A DNA stretch of 31,715 nucleotides, taken from contig JANBQC010000318.1 of assembly GCA_027576995.1 (NCBI GenBank), positions 1-31,715 of the forward strand, written 5' to 3'. Source of the stretch: Dimargaris cristalligena (lineage: Eukaryota; Kickxellomycota; Dimargaritomycetes; Dimargaritales; Dimargaritaceae). Both the position numbers and the translations under genes were made by a program. The notes beneath the pieces were generated by a model. The model was not told where the DNA came from. It saw nothing but the letters and a program-made list of their open reading frames with translations, and searched no databases. Shown piece by piece: positions 8,871-21,300 of the stretch (its first letter is position 1; every line of letters begins with the position of its first letter).

Positions 8871-11800
8871 TCCGGATATCGGATGGCGACTGTCGGAGGT
8901 GACGGGATTTTTTTTCCGCAACCGCCCAATTTTTCTCCGGGACCAGCCACTTGTCCCTCCCTCCTGGCCCTCGCTCCATACAGGTTCGTTCGTCCTTATC
9001 TATTTTCTTGCGGAACAGAAGTAAAAAGAATACGCCATTCATGATCGAGGTATTTTAATGTGTATCATCTCATTTGGATGAGGAGAGCGCATCGCCGATT
9101 TATTGGATACCCACGAAACTTACCATAGCATCCCCCTTTTTAGCCCACTCTTCCTCCGAAACGGCTTCGCCGATTGCAAATGACACTAACCACTTTAACA
9201 ACCACTGTGAACCTACGCTTACACGTTGATATCCGCTTACTAAATGGTTGTTTTTTACGATGCTTTATCGAGTTTTCTCCTCCTTTACGCCAATTACCAC
9301 ACGACATCTGTATTTTACCTGTTTCGCTTTATGGAGGGCGGCGTTACATCCCAACTTGGCTCTTGAATTCCTTTTTTGCTTACTCTCTTGCAAATCTCGC
9401 CGAGTCTTGGCATTCTAATATTTTCTATTGGGATTGGGATTGCCATGTCCCCGCCGTATTCCACTTTCCGCCTTCACTCATATATTTTTTTTCAGCTTAT
9501 TGCCTAAACCCGGTTTCTAAACCTGTACCGCAGTTTAGATAAAATACCTCACCGATCAGTGTAAGGAACAGAATACTCTTCGTATACTATGGCGTGTTCA
9601 CTGGCATTCACCACCGTTGCAGGTATTACTATATCAATAAAGTGGCATTATACAGTGACTATCTGCTGACCTGGCCACCTTTCAGCAACTGTTGGCTAAT
9701 CACCGGGTGAGTGGTGGGGGAGGAACGATAGGGATTTTCCTGAAATAATGGAGATGGTAACACAAAAGAATCAACCAACGGATTGGCCCAAATAAGAACC
9801 TTTTTGGTCACAGAAACTAATCGCTATATTAGTAAGCACCTACCCTAGTTTGACCACGCTTCATGATTTTATTATTTTTTATTATCTGGTCCTGATTGCT
9901 GATTTGGGAGGGGTAAAAAGTACATGAACCGAGCCTACTGTCGCGGAGGGAAAAAATTGACTATGGTAATGGAAAAGATTTCAATGGGAAAGCGATCTAT
10001 GCAAAGGCTAGGGGCGGTCACGGAAGTCCACGGGGTTTGTGTTTCGGCGGCGACCGTCTGGAGGGAGGGTTGGGGGGAAAGGGTAGGGGTAGGGGGGGTA
10101 ACATTTGGTAGTTGAACCATAATACCAAAAGTATACGTCACTGAGAAAAAGCGCGCATCCTCGACGACTAACTATAACCGGTCTTTATAATCAGTAGCTT
10201 AAAAAAACCTGGCACTGTGTCAATCTCCGGCTTCACTGGTTTTCGACGTGGCTACAATAAGTAAATATATATATATGTTTAAAAAATTAGAGTACCCTGA
10301 TGGTAGTAGTGCAACCAACAGGACGGGGCCAGCCACTGGGAGCTTAAGGCTGAAACCTGATTCCACCAATGGGAGTGTCCCGCTACGTTCGTCACTTGCC
10401 AGATTAAAGGGTGATTGTCGAATGTGAATAGTTCCAAAACCCGTCCAATCAAGCGACTAAACGCACAATAGTCAAGTAAAATCATTGGAATGATAGAAAG
10501 TGACCCTTAAAAGCCCATAATGTTTAGGTCGCGATAACATAATGTTGAGACTCTTGAAGAGTCCCCCCCTCACTCGACATCATACGTATGCGATATGGTT
10601 CTTACAGTTGGCCTGTAAGTTACAGTGGTAAGGGCCTAATCCCCAATTTACCCATCTACTGGATTGGCTTCAACAAAATGGGCAACTTTTATTCTAGGCT
10701 ATGCGAGGACTATGGTCCGGGTTCTAGGAGTATGGAGGTGGATGATAAGTTATAATTACAATGAAGAGGCCTCACACGGTCGCAAGGGGCCACGAGAAAA
10801 ATAAATAAAAAATGGTTCAAGACCCAAAGATGAGAAATGATGGATGGGGGGAAGGGGTGGTGAATAGGGGGGAAATAAATCCTGATCATGATGGTAGAAT
10901 GCAGATATACAAAACAAACTAATGGATACTAGGAGAGGTTGGTAAAGTGATATTATAAAGCCACTCCCGCGGAAGGCAATCGCCCGACCCAAAGAAGGTG
11001 GAAATTGGTCACAGGCGCCCTAGTGGTCTTGGGGGAGGCATGGAAGACAACGTGGTGATGGTAGGGGGAAGGGGATCCCTTGCCTAGGCGGAGGAAGTGC
11101 GTAGGTGGGAACTGAAAGAGATACCCTCCCGCAGATATCCAGCAATATAAAATGGCCTAATAATGATATGCCAAAAGGCAATACATACAAACAATGGCCG
11201 AGGTTTTTCTAAATAATAATATCCTGGGAGGAAGGTGAGAAAACACCTCCTCCACCCATTCCAAGGCCAATCAATCACAACAAAAAGCGGTAGAATGGCC
11301 CACAAGGGCAGTCGAAAACAGGTTATTGAGAGGATTAACCCCCTCTCACTTCACCTCCGTCTATCAAGTCAGAGTGAGACGAATAAAGAGAGGGAGGTGT
11401 AACTTGATTGGGATTAGTGTACGAACAAGGGATATTGAGTTTCAACAACCCCAAATGGTTAGTTAGTGGGTGTGGCCATATCAGCACCTCCCGGGCCACA
11501 GTGGGCGGGTCAGAGATCCGGACGGAGGGGCGCTTCATTCACTCTCCAGCGACTTCCTCCTAACTTCGCGACCCGCTGATGAATAGAGTAAGAGTAGTAG
11601 TGTGGAGCCTATCGCTGGCCGCGATTGGCGTATATTCCCCCAAACAATCGCGCGGCTGAGTCCAATGTCCGAACCAATAATCAGGGGTGACCTGGCCTAA
11701 AAAGTACAAGTTTGAGAAATAAAGGGAGTGAACCTAATAATTCCCAATAAAGCTAAGCCCACTAACTACTATTCTCTGCCACCGAGTGGGTTGAAGTGGA

Positions 11801-11884
11801 GGGAGGGTGGGGGATACGCCCCGACTGAGTAGATGGGTGAGTAGTGGATGGAAAAGCAGCGCCCACTGCTGTTGTGGCCTTGAC
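8871..11884. other. 3-kb stretch without a supported gene
   Basis: Right after the stop at 8870 lies 3' untranslated-like sequence with T-runs. A plus ORF at 9174-9542 (122 codons) has poor codon bias. From 10279 to 11884 all the longer ORFs lie on the minus strand (10279-10485, 10756-10992, 11084-11305, 11335-11538, 11734-11961), downstream of the bZIP gene. The ORF at 10279-10485 (rich in Trp and His) and the GC-rich start at 11335-11538 (MKRPSVRISDPPTVARE) look most protein-like. I cannot connect them into a convincing gene. Confidence 0.4.
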
Positions 11885-13320
11885 TTAGGGAAACAGGTTC
11901 CCGTACGATTGCGAGCCGTCGGACAGGCCGGGATCCGAATCGAAGGAGTTGGCGGGAGCATTGCCGCTTATTTGTCCCGCCGAACCCGGAGTAATCCCTA
12001 GATGGATTGATTCGAAATTGTCGTACAAATTAGGGGATAAATGAGCGTTGGCCATAGGGTGGTGGTGATGGTGTTGATGCTGGCCTGGGTTCGCGGCCGC
12101 GGCCGCCATAGCGGCAGCAAATCCTACTGAATGACTCGACCAGTCGAAATTAAACCCCGTGGTCGGAACAAAAGTAAGTGGGGCCGTCGTCGCAACGGGT
12201 ACCCCATTTCCGCCCACGACCACATTATGGTTGGTAGTAGTCGCCGTAAACGCATGGCTGGGTTGGGATGTGAGAAGGTTCATGGAGGTAGGGGTGGATG
12301 CGGAAGACAGGCCCGGCCAAAGATGGAGGTTCGCCGGGCTCAGGGAGTGGGCGGGTAGTCCAGCCAAGGCAGCCTGGATCGTTGCGGCGGGGTGCGCGGA
12401 ATTGGGCACAAACAAGTGGGCTGCTGGGGTGGTGGTAGTGGTGGTGGTGGTGATAGCTCCTCCCCCGGTGGATATTAGACCCGTGGCCGGGGTGGTGGGC
12501 AGGGAAGGGGTAGTAGGGGTTGGTACGGGGGACAGATTGATGGGCGAGCCCTGGAGTGACCGCAGGAAAGAAGGGCCTCCGTTACTAGCAGTGCTACCAT
12601 TTATCGTGTGAGGGGTTATTGGAACCAGTAGCGGGAAAGAGTGCGAGTGACTGTGGGCATGGGTATGTGAATGGCCCTGGGGGAGGGTGGTGGTACTGCG
12701 GGAGTGTCCGCCACTCTGCTGGGCAGCGAGACGCTGTTGCATTTCCTCAATACAATTATCCCTTTCGAGGAGCTGTTGTTTAAGGGCTCTGACCTGTTCC
12801 TCGAGGGCCTTGGTCTTGCATTCTTTACGCTGCCGGTAATTGCGCTGGGCGGTGCGGTTCTTCTCCTTGCGGATGTTAATGGCATTGGGGTGGGCCTTGC
12901 GCCCGGGCTTCTTGCGGAATTTGGCCTCGGGGTGGTCAGTCCCGCTGGTATCAGGTTCCGTCGAGAAGGCACGCTTGGAACCGGTGGACTCAACTGCTAG
13001 TGAAAATAAGCCAGAGAGAGACCAAGGGCAGCGAAGGAGGGAGGTATACAAAAATACACACCAAGGATAGTATGCCAAGCACTGTGCGTTAGATAAGGTA
13101 CAAACAGGATAGCGGGCAAGGGTACTGCCGTTAACGGACTAATGAACGGCGGCTGCCCTGGTAGGTTTATGAAGGCTATCTTGGCAATCATTCCGGAATA
13201 AGATAGATGAAGCAGCAACTTACAGTCCGGACTTGGGGAAGGATGCGATAGGCGGTCCTGGTGCGAAGTCATGCTGCTGAAATTGTAATCCCAATGGGTG
13301 GAAAAGGCAAGGACAGACAT
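11885..13320 (-). CDS. bZIP transcription factor, YAP/AP-1-like
   Basis: Two exons on the complement, 13224-13320 and 11885-12996, joined across a GT-AG intron of 227 nt in phase 1; 402 residues. The start at 13320 is the first ATG after an in-frame stop; MTSHQDRL at residue 17 is an alternative. The basic region at about 60-95 (RKKPGRK, then NRTAQRNYRQRK at 79-90) contacts DNA. The leucine zipper follows at about 97-124 with L97, L104, L108, I115 and L122. The N-x-x-A-Q-x-x-[FY]-R pattern is that of fungal Yap/Pap1 proteins, with Tyr86 where Phe is usual. The rest is low-complexity: His/Ser and His runs, poly-Thr and poly-Ala, as in activation regions. A cysteine-rich redox domain of the Yap1 type is not evident, so a stress role should not be assumed. 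Nuclear regulator; target genes unknown. Confidence 0.88.
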
Positions 13321-15600
13321 AGGACAGGTAGGGGGACCTGACACTGCGTAGGGCAAATGTTTGAGCAATCAGAGAGAGATATAAGTGACTAAAAAAAGTC
13401 GATGGGGCGGCTTGTAGGGCGCTTCTTATACAAACAGTAAGGGATTGACGTGGTCCGAGTAACTATAAATAATGAAGTGGCGATGGGCGTGTAGGTAGAG
13501 AGATGCAGATATACTGCGACGCTATTGTGGTAAGGCAAACAAAAGCCACAATGAGCCGATGAAATTATGCGCAGGCGAGGTCCAGAGGGGGAAGGAGAAG
13601 CAGTGGGGGGTCGAGAATAAATTATTTTTAAAAACTATAATAACTGTTCTGGTGAAGGTAGATACGACAGTGCGTCCACACAATGACGACGTGAAATAAT
13701 TAAACCGGATGACCGAATCAACCACACAGAGTCTCTCGGGACAATAAGCGAAGGGGCTTTGGAAAAAATACGACTGTATGTTATACTATACTACCACCTA
13801 AGTAATAGTAAAAAGGGCCACACTCGATGGACAAAAGAGGCAGAGAAGGCAAATGTTTTAGTTGTGGGGCTATAGCTAGTCAAAATGAATAAGACTGAAA
13901 TGGAGAGACTATGGTGTGCGCAGACTATTTTTAAAAGCAATTAGTCGAGGAGGGCGAGCAAGGGACAAGCGTAAAGGTAAGGAGATGTTACAAATGGGTG
14001 AAGCCAGATGATAACGATAATGACGAACAACATGTATATTGACGATTTATTCGTTGGGAGAGTGGGCGGCCGGTGCCCTTTATATAACAAATTTCCAGGC
14101 GGTCTGATCCCACAGTCCGTCCCGATAGGGGTAGTTGGATCACGACAGTAGTGGAGGTGGATGGATACGGGGAACAGCACCACCCCCCGACTACACCGAA
14201 CGCGAGCGCGGGGGGAAATATTACGCAAGGACGGCAAATTAAATATCCCATGTCTTCCCTCCCTTTCTCTTTCGCTCTTCCTGTGTGTTTCTCTTCCATA
14301 CACCCGTTGCGGCCGTGCGTGCCTCCCCCCCATCAGGCTAAGTGTAGTAGTGGTAGTGGGAGGGGGATGGGGGGAGGTCACTGCAAAGAAATCCAAAATG
14401 GGGAGTAAGAAACTGGTTGAATGAAAACGAACCTGCAGTGCACTACCCCTTTCAGACTCCTGGATCCTTGCGGCTCGGCCGTTCACTCATTCTGCTATTT
14501 CCAATTTTAATTAAATGGCCACGACGGCTAATAATGGGCGGAGGGGGGTGGGGGGATAGGAAAAGGGGGGGGGTGGAAGGTCCACTCGTTTCAAGCTGTC
14601 CACCCCCTTTTTCTTCCCTCCCCCCTCCAGTGACTAAATACTATCTGCCCCACCGGCTTATCCCGTATACCCTAGACCACTTTCCTGGCAATAGGACATT
14701 GGGTTGCAGACCATGTCGAAGCGTGCGTAGCCCAGAAACTGCGGTTCTTCTCCGCAACTTGACCAACCCGAAACCCATCCAGCGGAGCCCTACGGACCAC
14801 GGCCCTGGTCTCGGGCGCGGGTTCGGGCTCGGGAAAAACAGGCACATCCAATTGTAAACAACCCAACTAACCTGCCAAACCCCAAATTGCGGTGGGCCGA
14901 AAATCGGCAAATGACGTCGGGGGCGAAACGAGTGTGGCGATGGGAGGACTTGAAGGAGATGACGGGGGAAGACCACGTAAACGCCTTTGTTTTGGCATGG
15001 GCTGCTATGTTTACCTCTTCTCATTATTATTTTCCGTACCTGGAAGGTTAGCAAAGAAGAACCGGAATAATGTGTGATGTAGGTCAGAAAGGGGAGGCGA
15101 GCAAAGAGTATTCCGCTCCTTCTATACCTAGTAGTAACCACTGCCAATCGGTTGGACAGGCTGAAGAATAAAGAGGGCAAGATTGGCCCCTCCCTCCCCT
15201 CTCCTCCCCTTCCCCTCGCCTGTCCAAAAAAGGGAAGTTTGTCGGTGTGACCAGTGTAGGGTGGTAGTAGCCTTCCGGCCGGGAACCACCCGAGCCGAGG
15301 GAATAATAAGCCGGTGAAGAGGCTGAGGTAATATAAACCGTACAGGAGCATGAGGCACGTACCACGGGGCTGCTGGGTGGTATAATGGGAATGTCTCCGA
15401 ACATTGCGACGGTGCAGCGAAACTGCAACCGGGGTATGTTGCGGGCATATCAGCCATCTCATTGACAACCTGATGTGTCGGTGGGTTAATACTTTAAAAT
15501 TAGTTTCCGTGTAAGCAGCCCTGAGGGGAAAAGAAGCAGGTCCCACCGTCACACTTCCCCGCGAATGAATGGCCATCGAGACTCATGTCGGGTAAGTGAT
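13321..15600. other. Gene-poor region with unresolved coding-like patches
   Basis: 13321-13900 holds the presumed bZIP promoter. GC-rich, coding-like patches occur on the minus strand at about 14680-14866 (a frame containing EPEPAPETRAVV and AEKNRSFWATHAST, ending TAG) and about 15250-15462 (ATG at 15462 opening a basic, presequence-like run with RRNVRRHSHYTTQQPR). Splice-like signals are present, for example GCTAACCTTCCAG before about 15045 on the minus strand. I could not assemble a phase-consistent gene or recognise a family. A small intron-containing gene on the minus strand is possible. Confidence 0.3.
14540..14628. repeat. G-tract/C-tract imperfect inverted repeat
   Basis: The left arm, 14540-14577, is a run of G tracts (6, 6 and 9 Gs broken by T, ATAGGAAAA and T). 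The right arm, 14599-14628, reads as its approximate complement (TCCACCCCC, T-run, CTTCCCTCCCCCCTCC). The spacer is 21 nt. The arms could pair as a hairpin or form G-quadruplex structures on either strand. Confidence 0.6.
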
Positions 15601-18600
15601 ATACACCCGGTTTTCCTTTAAAATCGACCACGTTATGGCATTTTATTATATATTTTTGGTTTTAGCCGGGATGCTTTCTACAGTCCGAGGGGCTTGAGAT
15701 ACCTGCAGGGGAGAGGGTGTGATGGAGGAGAACAGGGTACAATTCTCGTCGACGTGATAAAAATTACCATTTATAAACGTTCTTCTCATGGAAGTCGGCG
15801 GCGGCCCGGCATAAATACAGCAGCCAGCAATACGAATACACCGTATGTATGACTCAAGGACTTCCGACTTGCCAATAACATAAATTGGCATTTTGGATGT
15901 ATTGCATATCGACCTGGTCAGACGGTAGGACCGCCTCTTGTTTTGTGGTATCCCATCGCCCTATCTTCCCCGCCCCCCTCCACAATAGGACCTTTCAATA
16001 CGCCCCACTAGCCCTTACGGAATAATCGGGATGCTGTTTACATCACTTGGCCTAACATGCCCGTGGTCAACCAAGATGAGGAATTTTCAACATGAGCCAC
16101 GCAGTTATCTACAGAAGTGCCGAGATTCAAAAAATTACCCACCTATCTGGTCAGAAGATGGCTGAACTGACAGAGGTTCCACGCGAGTTGCGAGAAGTAT
16201 AATTCGATTGTGCCGGTCTATCAAGAGCTCATCTGTATATAAAAACCGCCCCTATATACCACATATTCACCATAAGAGAGTGTGGGTGTGAAACACGGGC
16301 GATATGGTCTTGATTTGTCCACGGGAATTCCTCCGATATATCCTTTTAATTAGGACTAGTATGTCCCTCAGGACTACTCCTTCACCTTCGTGTATTTTAT
16401 TTATTTTTTGCCGCACGTTGTTAACCCACTGTCCTATGTTGGCGGCGGAGATGGTCCGTGTATGGATGCAGTGTCAGTCAACAAGTGACTCAATTTGTAT
16501 TCACCCAGATTGAGGCTGTATACTACGTGGGCACACTATTCCATATTAAACCTTATCATCGAAAACCGTCTAGTGCCGACACCTCAGGTGGTGCAAATCC
16601 CATTATGTGGGTTGTGTTTGTGTCTCTGTCTCTGTCATTCTGGAAGGATAAGGATTAAACAGTGCGTGCTGTGGCCAATCAAGAAGGAACTTAGTTGGGG
16701 GGGATAGGGCCGGTGAATTGACCGCCGTTTCATTGGAACCACAGGCGGGGAAGGACCGGCCGAAAGTCCTGTGGCCTAAATTGCCTAATTTGATCATGGT
16801 TGGGGAGGGGAGGGAGGAAGGAAGGAACGTACACAGCCATGGGTACATCCCCCTCTCCCTCCCACGCAGGCCCACTGATATATGCCTTAGGCTGCCAAGT
16901 GAATGGAGTATTCATTATTTTGGTTTCTTTATATACTCGAACCTCTCAGTTTCTTGTTCACCTCTATGAGAGACTATACGGAGATCTACCTATCGCCCCT
17001 TATCGGGAACATCACCTCCATTTGCCATCCCTCCGCCTTCCACTCCGCCCTAAAATGATTGCTGAAACAAGGTAGTATGTTGTCTCATACAAATATCGGT
17101 CAACATTGAAATGTAAAAAGTCGGAAAGGGGAGAAAATACGCCTGTGACCCACTTGCTATTCGGAAGGGACCTGCGCGAACATTCTGGTCATTATGTAGT
17201 TCTCACTCGTCATTCAGATACTTACCAAACATCAGACATTGAAACCTAGGTGGGGATGGGAGGAGAGGAGTGGTTAGGAGAGGGAAGTTACGTCCCCAAG
17301 TATACTCTGGACAAGACTTCCCTGGAAGGATCGTCCGTCCATTTATCGGAATAGGTGTGAGAAGGGGCCAGGAAGGCGGGAACCCACCCGTTAGACATGT
17401 GCAAATACATACCATATCCTGACTATTGTGTAAACTTAGATTCGCACTACAGAAACGACGGAACACCCCGTGTGTATTGCTCTATACGACTACGCATGCG
17501 GCGTGAAGTACGCGGCTTATCAGTCGCTAGCTGCACACCCAAGAAATAATAGGACAAACAATTCCACAAGCGTACCCACACCCAAAAATTACTCACCGAC
17601 CAACCAACCAGCCATCTAAACAGAACCAAACAAGTTGTATCATATCGGTTATGGTAGGGACTGTGGGGGTTGCCCCAGTGGCTTATGTTTCCAGAAATGG
17701 TGTTTTTGGCCATACTTCCGTCGATCTCCCAATTGTCACACCCACACCCATACCCACATCTACCACTACCACACCTACCACCATGAGTGATCGTTTTCCA
17801 TCCACGCACTGATCTTTCATATTCTAGAAATTTTAACAGTCACTCCGTAGTTTTAGACTCCGGTCACGTCAACCTTAGCGGTAGAAATTGAACCAAAAAG
17901 AGTCGAAGAAACAAACCGAGCGATTCCAAATCCGTCACATTTACGGGTGCGTGATCGGATTTCGAATCTAGAAGCATGGCTAATCAGACAATTAACGAAC
18001 GTTAGGCACCGGGTCATATTCATAATACATAAACGAAATGTGTGTATGAATGAGTGTGTGCGTACGGGAAGGAGGGGGTGGCTTCACATGCATGGCGACC
18101 CTACTATACATCCAAACCAAAGAATCATGCCAGGGGCAGAGGGCCCCGAGTGCTGGGGACAACCTCATTTTTCCATAATAAAGAAGTGGAGATTATGGCA
18201 CATGCAATCGAAACAAAAGAAAAAAGGGATGGGAGGGCGGGCGGTTTGGAGCACCCCCTCTCCCCTTTAGTTTTGTGTTTGGGGTCCATTGGATTCCGAA
18301 GTCGATATATCCCTGGTATCGGAGAACATCCCAAAAGGTTTGGCCATCTCTAAATATACATCGAATCTAGGTTCTTCTTACGAGCAATAGGGTCCCCACC
18401 CAATGACGTCGATAATTAATGGCCAATTATGACATATACTATTCACTCGAGCGTGTGTACCTTAATGCTTGGAGCTACACCCGAGGTGGGGACCCCAAAG
18501 CCGAGTCATTCGTCCCCCTCTTATTGGCTCCTATATTTAGGTTTTTGAGGCATTTCCTCATAAATTTGCCCAAAGGAATAGATTGCGCTATTATGACAAT

Positions 18601-18686
18601 CCGTGCTACTGTAGTATCAGACTATTCCATAACAAAATCTTGAAGATTTTTACACTGAAGCGGGAAAAATCCACTGACATCCCATG
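15601..18686. other. Gene-poor region, nothing firmly supported
   Basis: Only short frames with poor codon bias are present. A minus ORF at 15646-15891 begins MPIYVIGKSEVLE and reaches a CAG|GTATCT donor-like site, so it could be a first exon, but no partner is clear. TATATAAAAA at 16236-16245 resembles a plus-strand TATA box and precedes a weak 69-codon ORF at 16304. Around 17740-17785 is a simple CCACACC/CCATACC-type repeat. No RNA gene recognised. Confidence 0.35.
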
Positions 18687-19184
18687 TCAATTAAATTGGG
18701 GACTCATATTGTTATTATTATTTTTTACACTCTCTTCTTTATAGAATTTCCATATATATTTTTTGCTTCCCACTCTACTCAGAATACTATACCCCTTAAA
18801 TAATGGTTTTCTGTAGAAAAGTGAAAAAGACATGTGCCTCGAGTGGGCGCCACATTTTTTGAAGAAGCTGGAGGTTGTGAGACTGCAATGTAAACCGTTC
18901 AAGGCATTGTGTCTAGAATGCCCAATTTGGTCCCCAGGTTTACAATCAACGATACCATGCATCGGCAACGTAATGTAATTACTCAATTGTGGTTGGCACA
19001 TTAAACACTTGTCATACGGGAGGTATATAGGCGAACATAGTGGAGATTATATGAAACCAAACTAGGGGGAGGAGGCAGAAGTGTCTAACCTGTCGAAGTG
19101 ATATCAGATGAGATCATCTGTTGGTGATGGAGTGCGTTGAAAAAATGCTCCCGGACGTATAGTTATTGAAAGGGGCAAAAATAA

Positions 19185-19198
19185 TATATATATATATA
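19185..19198. repeat. (TA)7 microsatellite
   Basis: Seven consecutive TA units inside the AT-rich part of the gene-poor region. Confidence 0.7.
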
Positions 19199-20274
19199 AA
19201 ATACTGCGGTGTTGGACACCAACCAACCCATTCGGAAATCTTGGAAGGAACTGCCCCGTAACTCACTAAACCGTGGTAGTCCAAGGTTGAATGACCCGCA
19301 AAATATCATCAGATATGCAGTTGGTGGGCGAGGGGGGCTGGGTTAAATGCAAGGCATTGTCACAACGAAGCTGGGGGAGGATTGGCCTGGACCATTGCAA
19401 ACTATAGTATTTTCCAATTCCTTGGGCATGCACGTAATACCTATAGATAATGGAGAGGATATGGGCCCATTACTACATCCCAAATCCACCACCGCGCCTA
19501 TGTACACTCTGAAGAGAATATCGTGATCCAACATGGCCCTATTTGATTTTAACCAAAGTACAGTTGGCCCAGCCTAATTTACCCGATACTTTCTCAACGG
19601 GGTTATATTGAGTTGAGAACCCCTTAAAAGTCGAGTAAGGAGGGGAAGGGGGGATGTATCAATTAATTGTTACACAACCTAGTACGTGTGGCATGCGGGT
19701 CGATGGGTAGCGAAGAGGGGTCAGAAAGGGTGAATGTTTTTCATCGGGCTAATTCGGTATAAAAAAAATCAGAGGCTGACGTAAAGAAGGTGTTGACGTT
19801 GGGGAGTGAGTAAGGGGTATATGACTATAATCAGGGGGCCCACTTTGTATAGTATGCTGCACCTGGATAACACACGTCTGTACACTGCTTCGGACTACCT
19901 TTTTTGGACATGCAAAGTAGATGCCGACATCACCTGCTTTTCCCCTGAAGGAAGATTTAGACTAACCCGGGTGACTGAGTAAAATCCTCCTACATTCCCC
20001 ATCTCCTCCGGGTTGGTTGAACACATTCGTGTTCACTTGCCATTCACGAAATATTGACGCATAGTTGATTACATCGCCTGCGGTTTCCCAAAATGATGTT
20101 GGGCATCCTGCGACCATGGGCCTCCTACTTTGGCTTAACAATAGGTTTCTGCAAGTAGAGAAAGGGGAATGGATTAGGGATCGCCCAGCGGATTCCTCTA
20201 CTGCCATAGTTGGCCAGACCTAACCAGCTACCCCTATTTCCACAAAAAAATGCCCTTATCTGCCACACGCTTAA

Positions 20275-20291
20275 ACACACACACACACACA
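20275..20291. repeat. (AC)8 microsatellite
   Basis: An uninterrupted AC run directly beside the 3' end of the minus-strand ORF that stops at 20292. Confidence 0.8.
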
Positions 20292-21300
20292 TCAGATTCC
20301 CAGCCCCTTGGCGGCCATAATTGGAGTTGGGTAGGGAGTTGAAGGGCCTAGGATTGATTGACGCATGCCTTTGGTGTGTCGGTCCCGGTGCGACATGTCA
20401 TAGTTCCGGCTGTATTGCTTAAAGTCGAAATACCCCCTGGGCCTTGGGGTAAACACTATCATGTCTCGGTGCCCCAATACCATGTCGACCTGTAGCCATG
20501 ACGCGAGTGGAGACCTCTATCTGTAATAGAGTTCGACTACATAAAGGTGAGTCAAGCTGGTCAAAGAATCGGATTGTAGTCCCAATGAATGAACCGGAGT
20601 CCGAGTCTAAGAGAGTACATATATGAGGTGTTCGGAGGGAGAAAAAGTGGGGCCATACTTATTGCACAACATACCTGCCATGCCATAAGAGGTCCCTAGA
20701 ATACCCAAATCAGATACCTTGTGAACAAATCTACTCGCAGTTGATTAGGGATTAGTGGTGTGGCCATCAGCGTATTCATCGACAATCGATTCTTCTAATA
20801 TCACGATCAAATATTCTAAATTATGCAAGCCGTTGAACACAGACACCCTCACCCAGAGTAGGGTGGGTTCGGACTCCAGGGACAATGTACGAAATTAGAG
20901 ACACGCCTACCTATTAATGGACTTAGAGAAATCGACGTGTATTCATATATGGGACATGGCCGTAATACTAACGTGGCTACCGAGATTGCCAATGGATGGG
21001 GGACGACAGATCTAAGTTAAGTCTTACCTACTTCGACATATTGCCTATAGTATATAGAGACAGTGTCCATTGCATAGGTAGCAAAGACACCGCCATATAG
21101 TTCAATGTATGCCAGCACCAAACGCCTATAGGGAGAAAATGTAACCCAATTGTACAATATTTTCAATAATATATTGCGGATGTATATATGAGGAAATAGG
21201 CGGGACACTTATCTTCAATCAGTATTGCCAGTTTCAGGAAGCCGAGGTTTCGATTAACAGCCCAATTGAGCCCCACCCAAATCAGTTTACCTACTGAAAC

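Larger units (their letters stand above)
18687..21300 (-). other. Possible intron-rich minus-strand gene or gene remnant
   Basis: Every longer ORF here lies on the minus strand (18687-19001, 19343-19534, 19962-20207, 20292-20483, 21017-21208) and several are framed by splice-like sites. The best exon candidate is 21028-21125, between CTCCCTATAG and GTAAGA, encoding a stretch with AYIELYGGVFATYAMD. Another at about 21209-21293 follows TTCGTTTCAG and includes GLNWAVNRNLGFLKL. A short one near 20680 (encoding TSYGMAG) fits phase with the first. The block ending at 20292 contains FTPRPRGYFDFKQYSRNY. I could not join them into one verified reading frame and do not recognise a family. It may be a decayed gene. 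Confidence 0.3.

Noticed and set aside
12159..12611. Plus-strand 150-codon ORF, and others opposite the bZIP gene
   Set aside because: Antisense of the low-complexity Thr/Ala/His region; the minus frame carries the real bZIP domain.
15565..15891. Plus-strand mini gene with a GTAAGT donor at 15592 and TTTTAG acceptor at 15666
   Set aside because: The intron would be only 75 nt, well below the 167-291 nt seen in the confident genes, and the product has no protein-like pattern.
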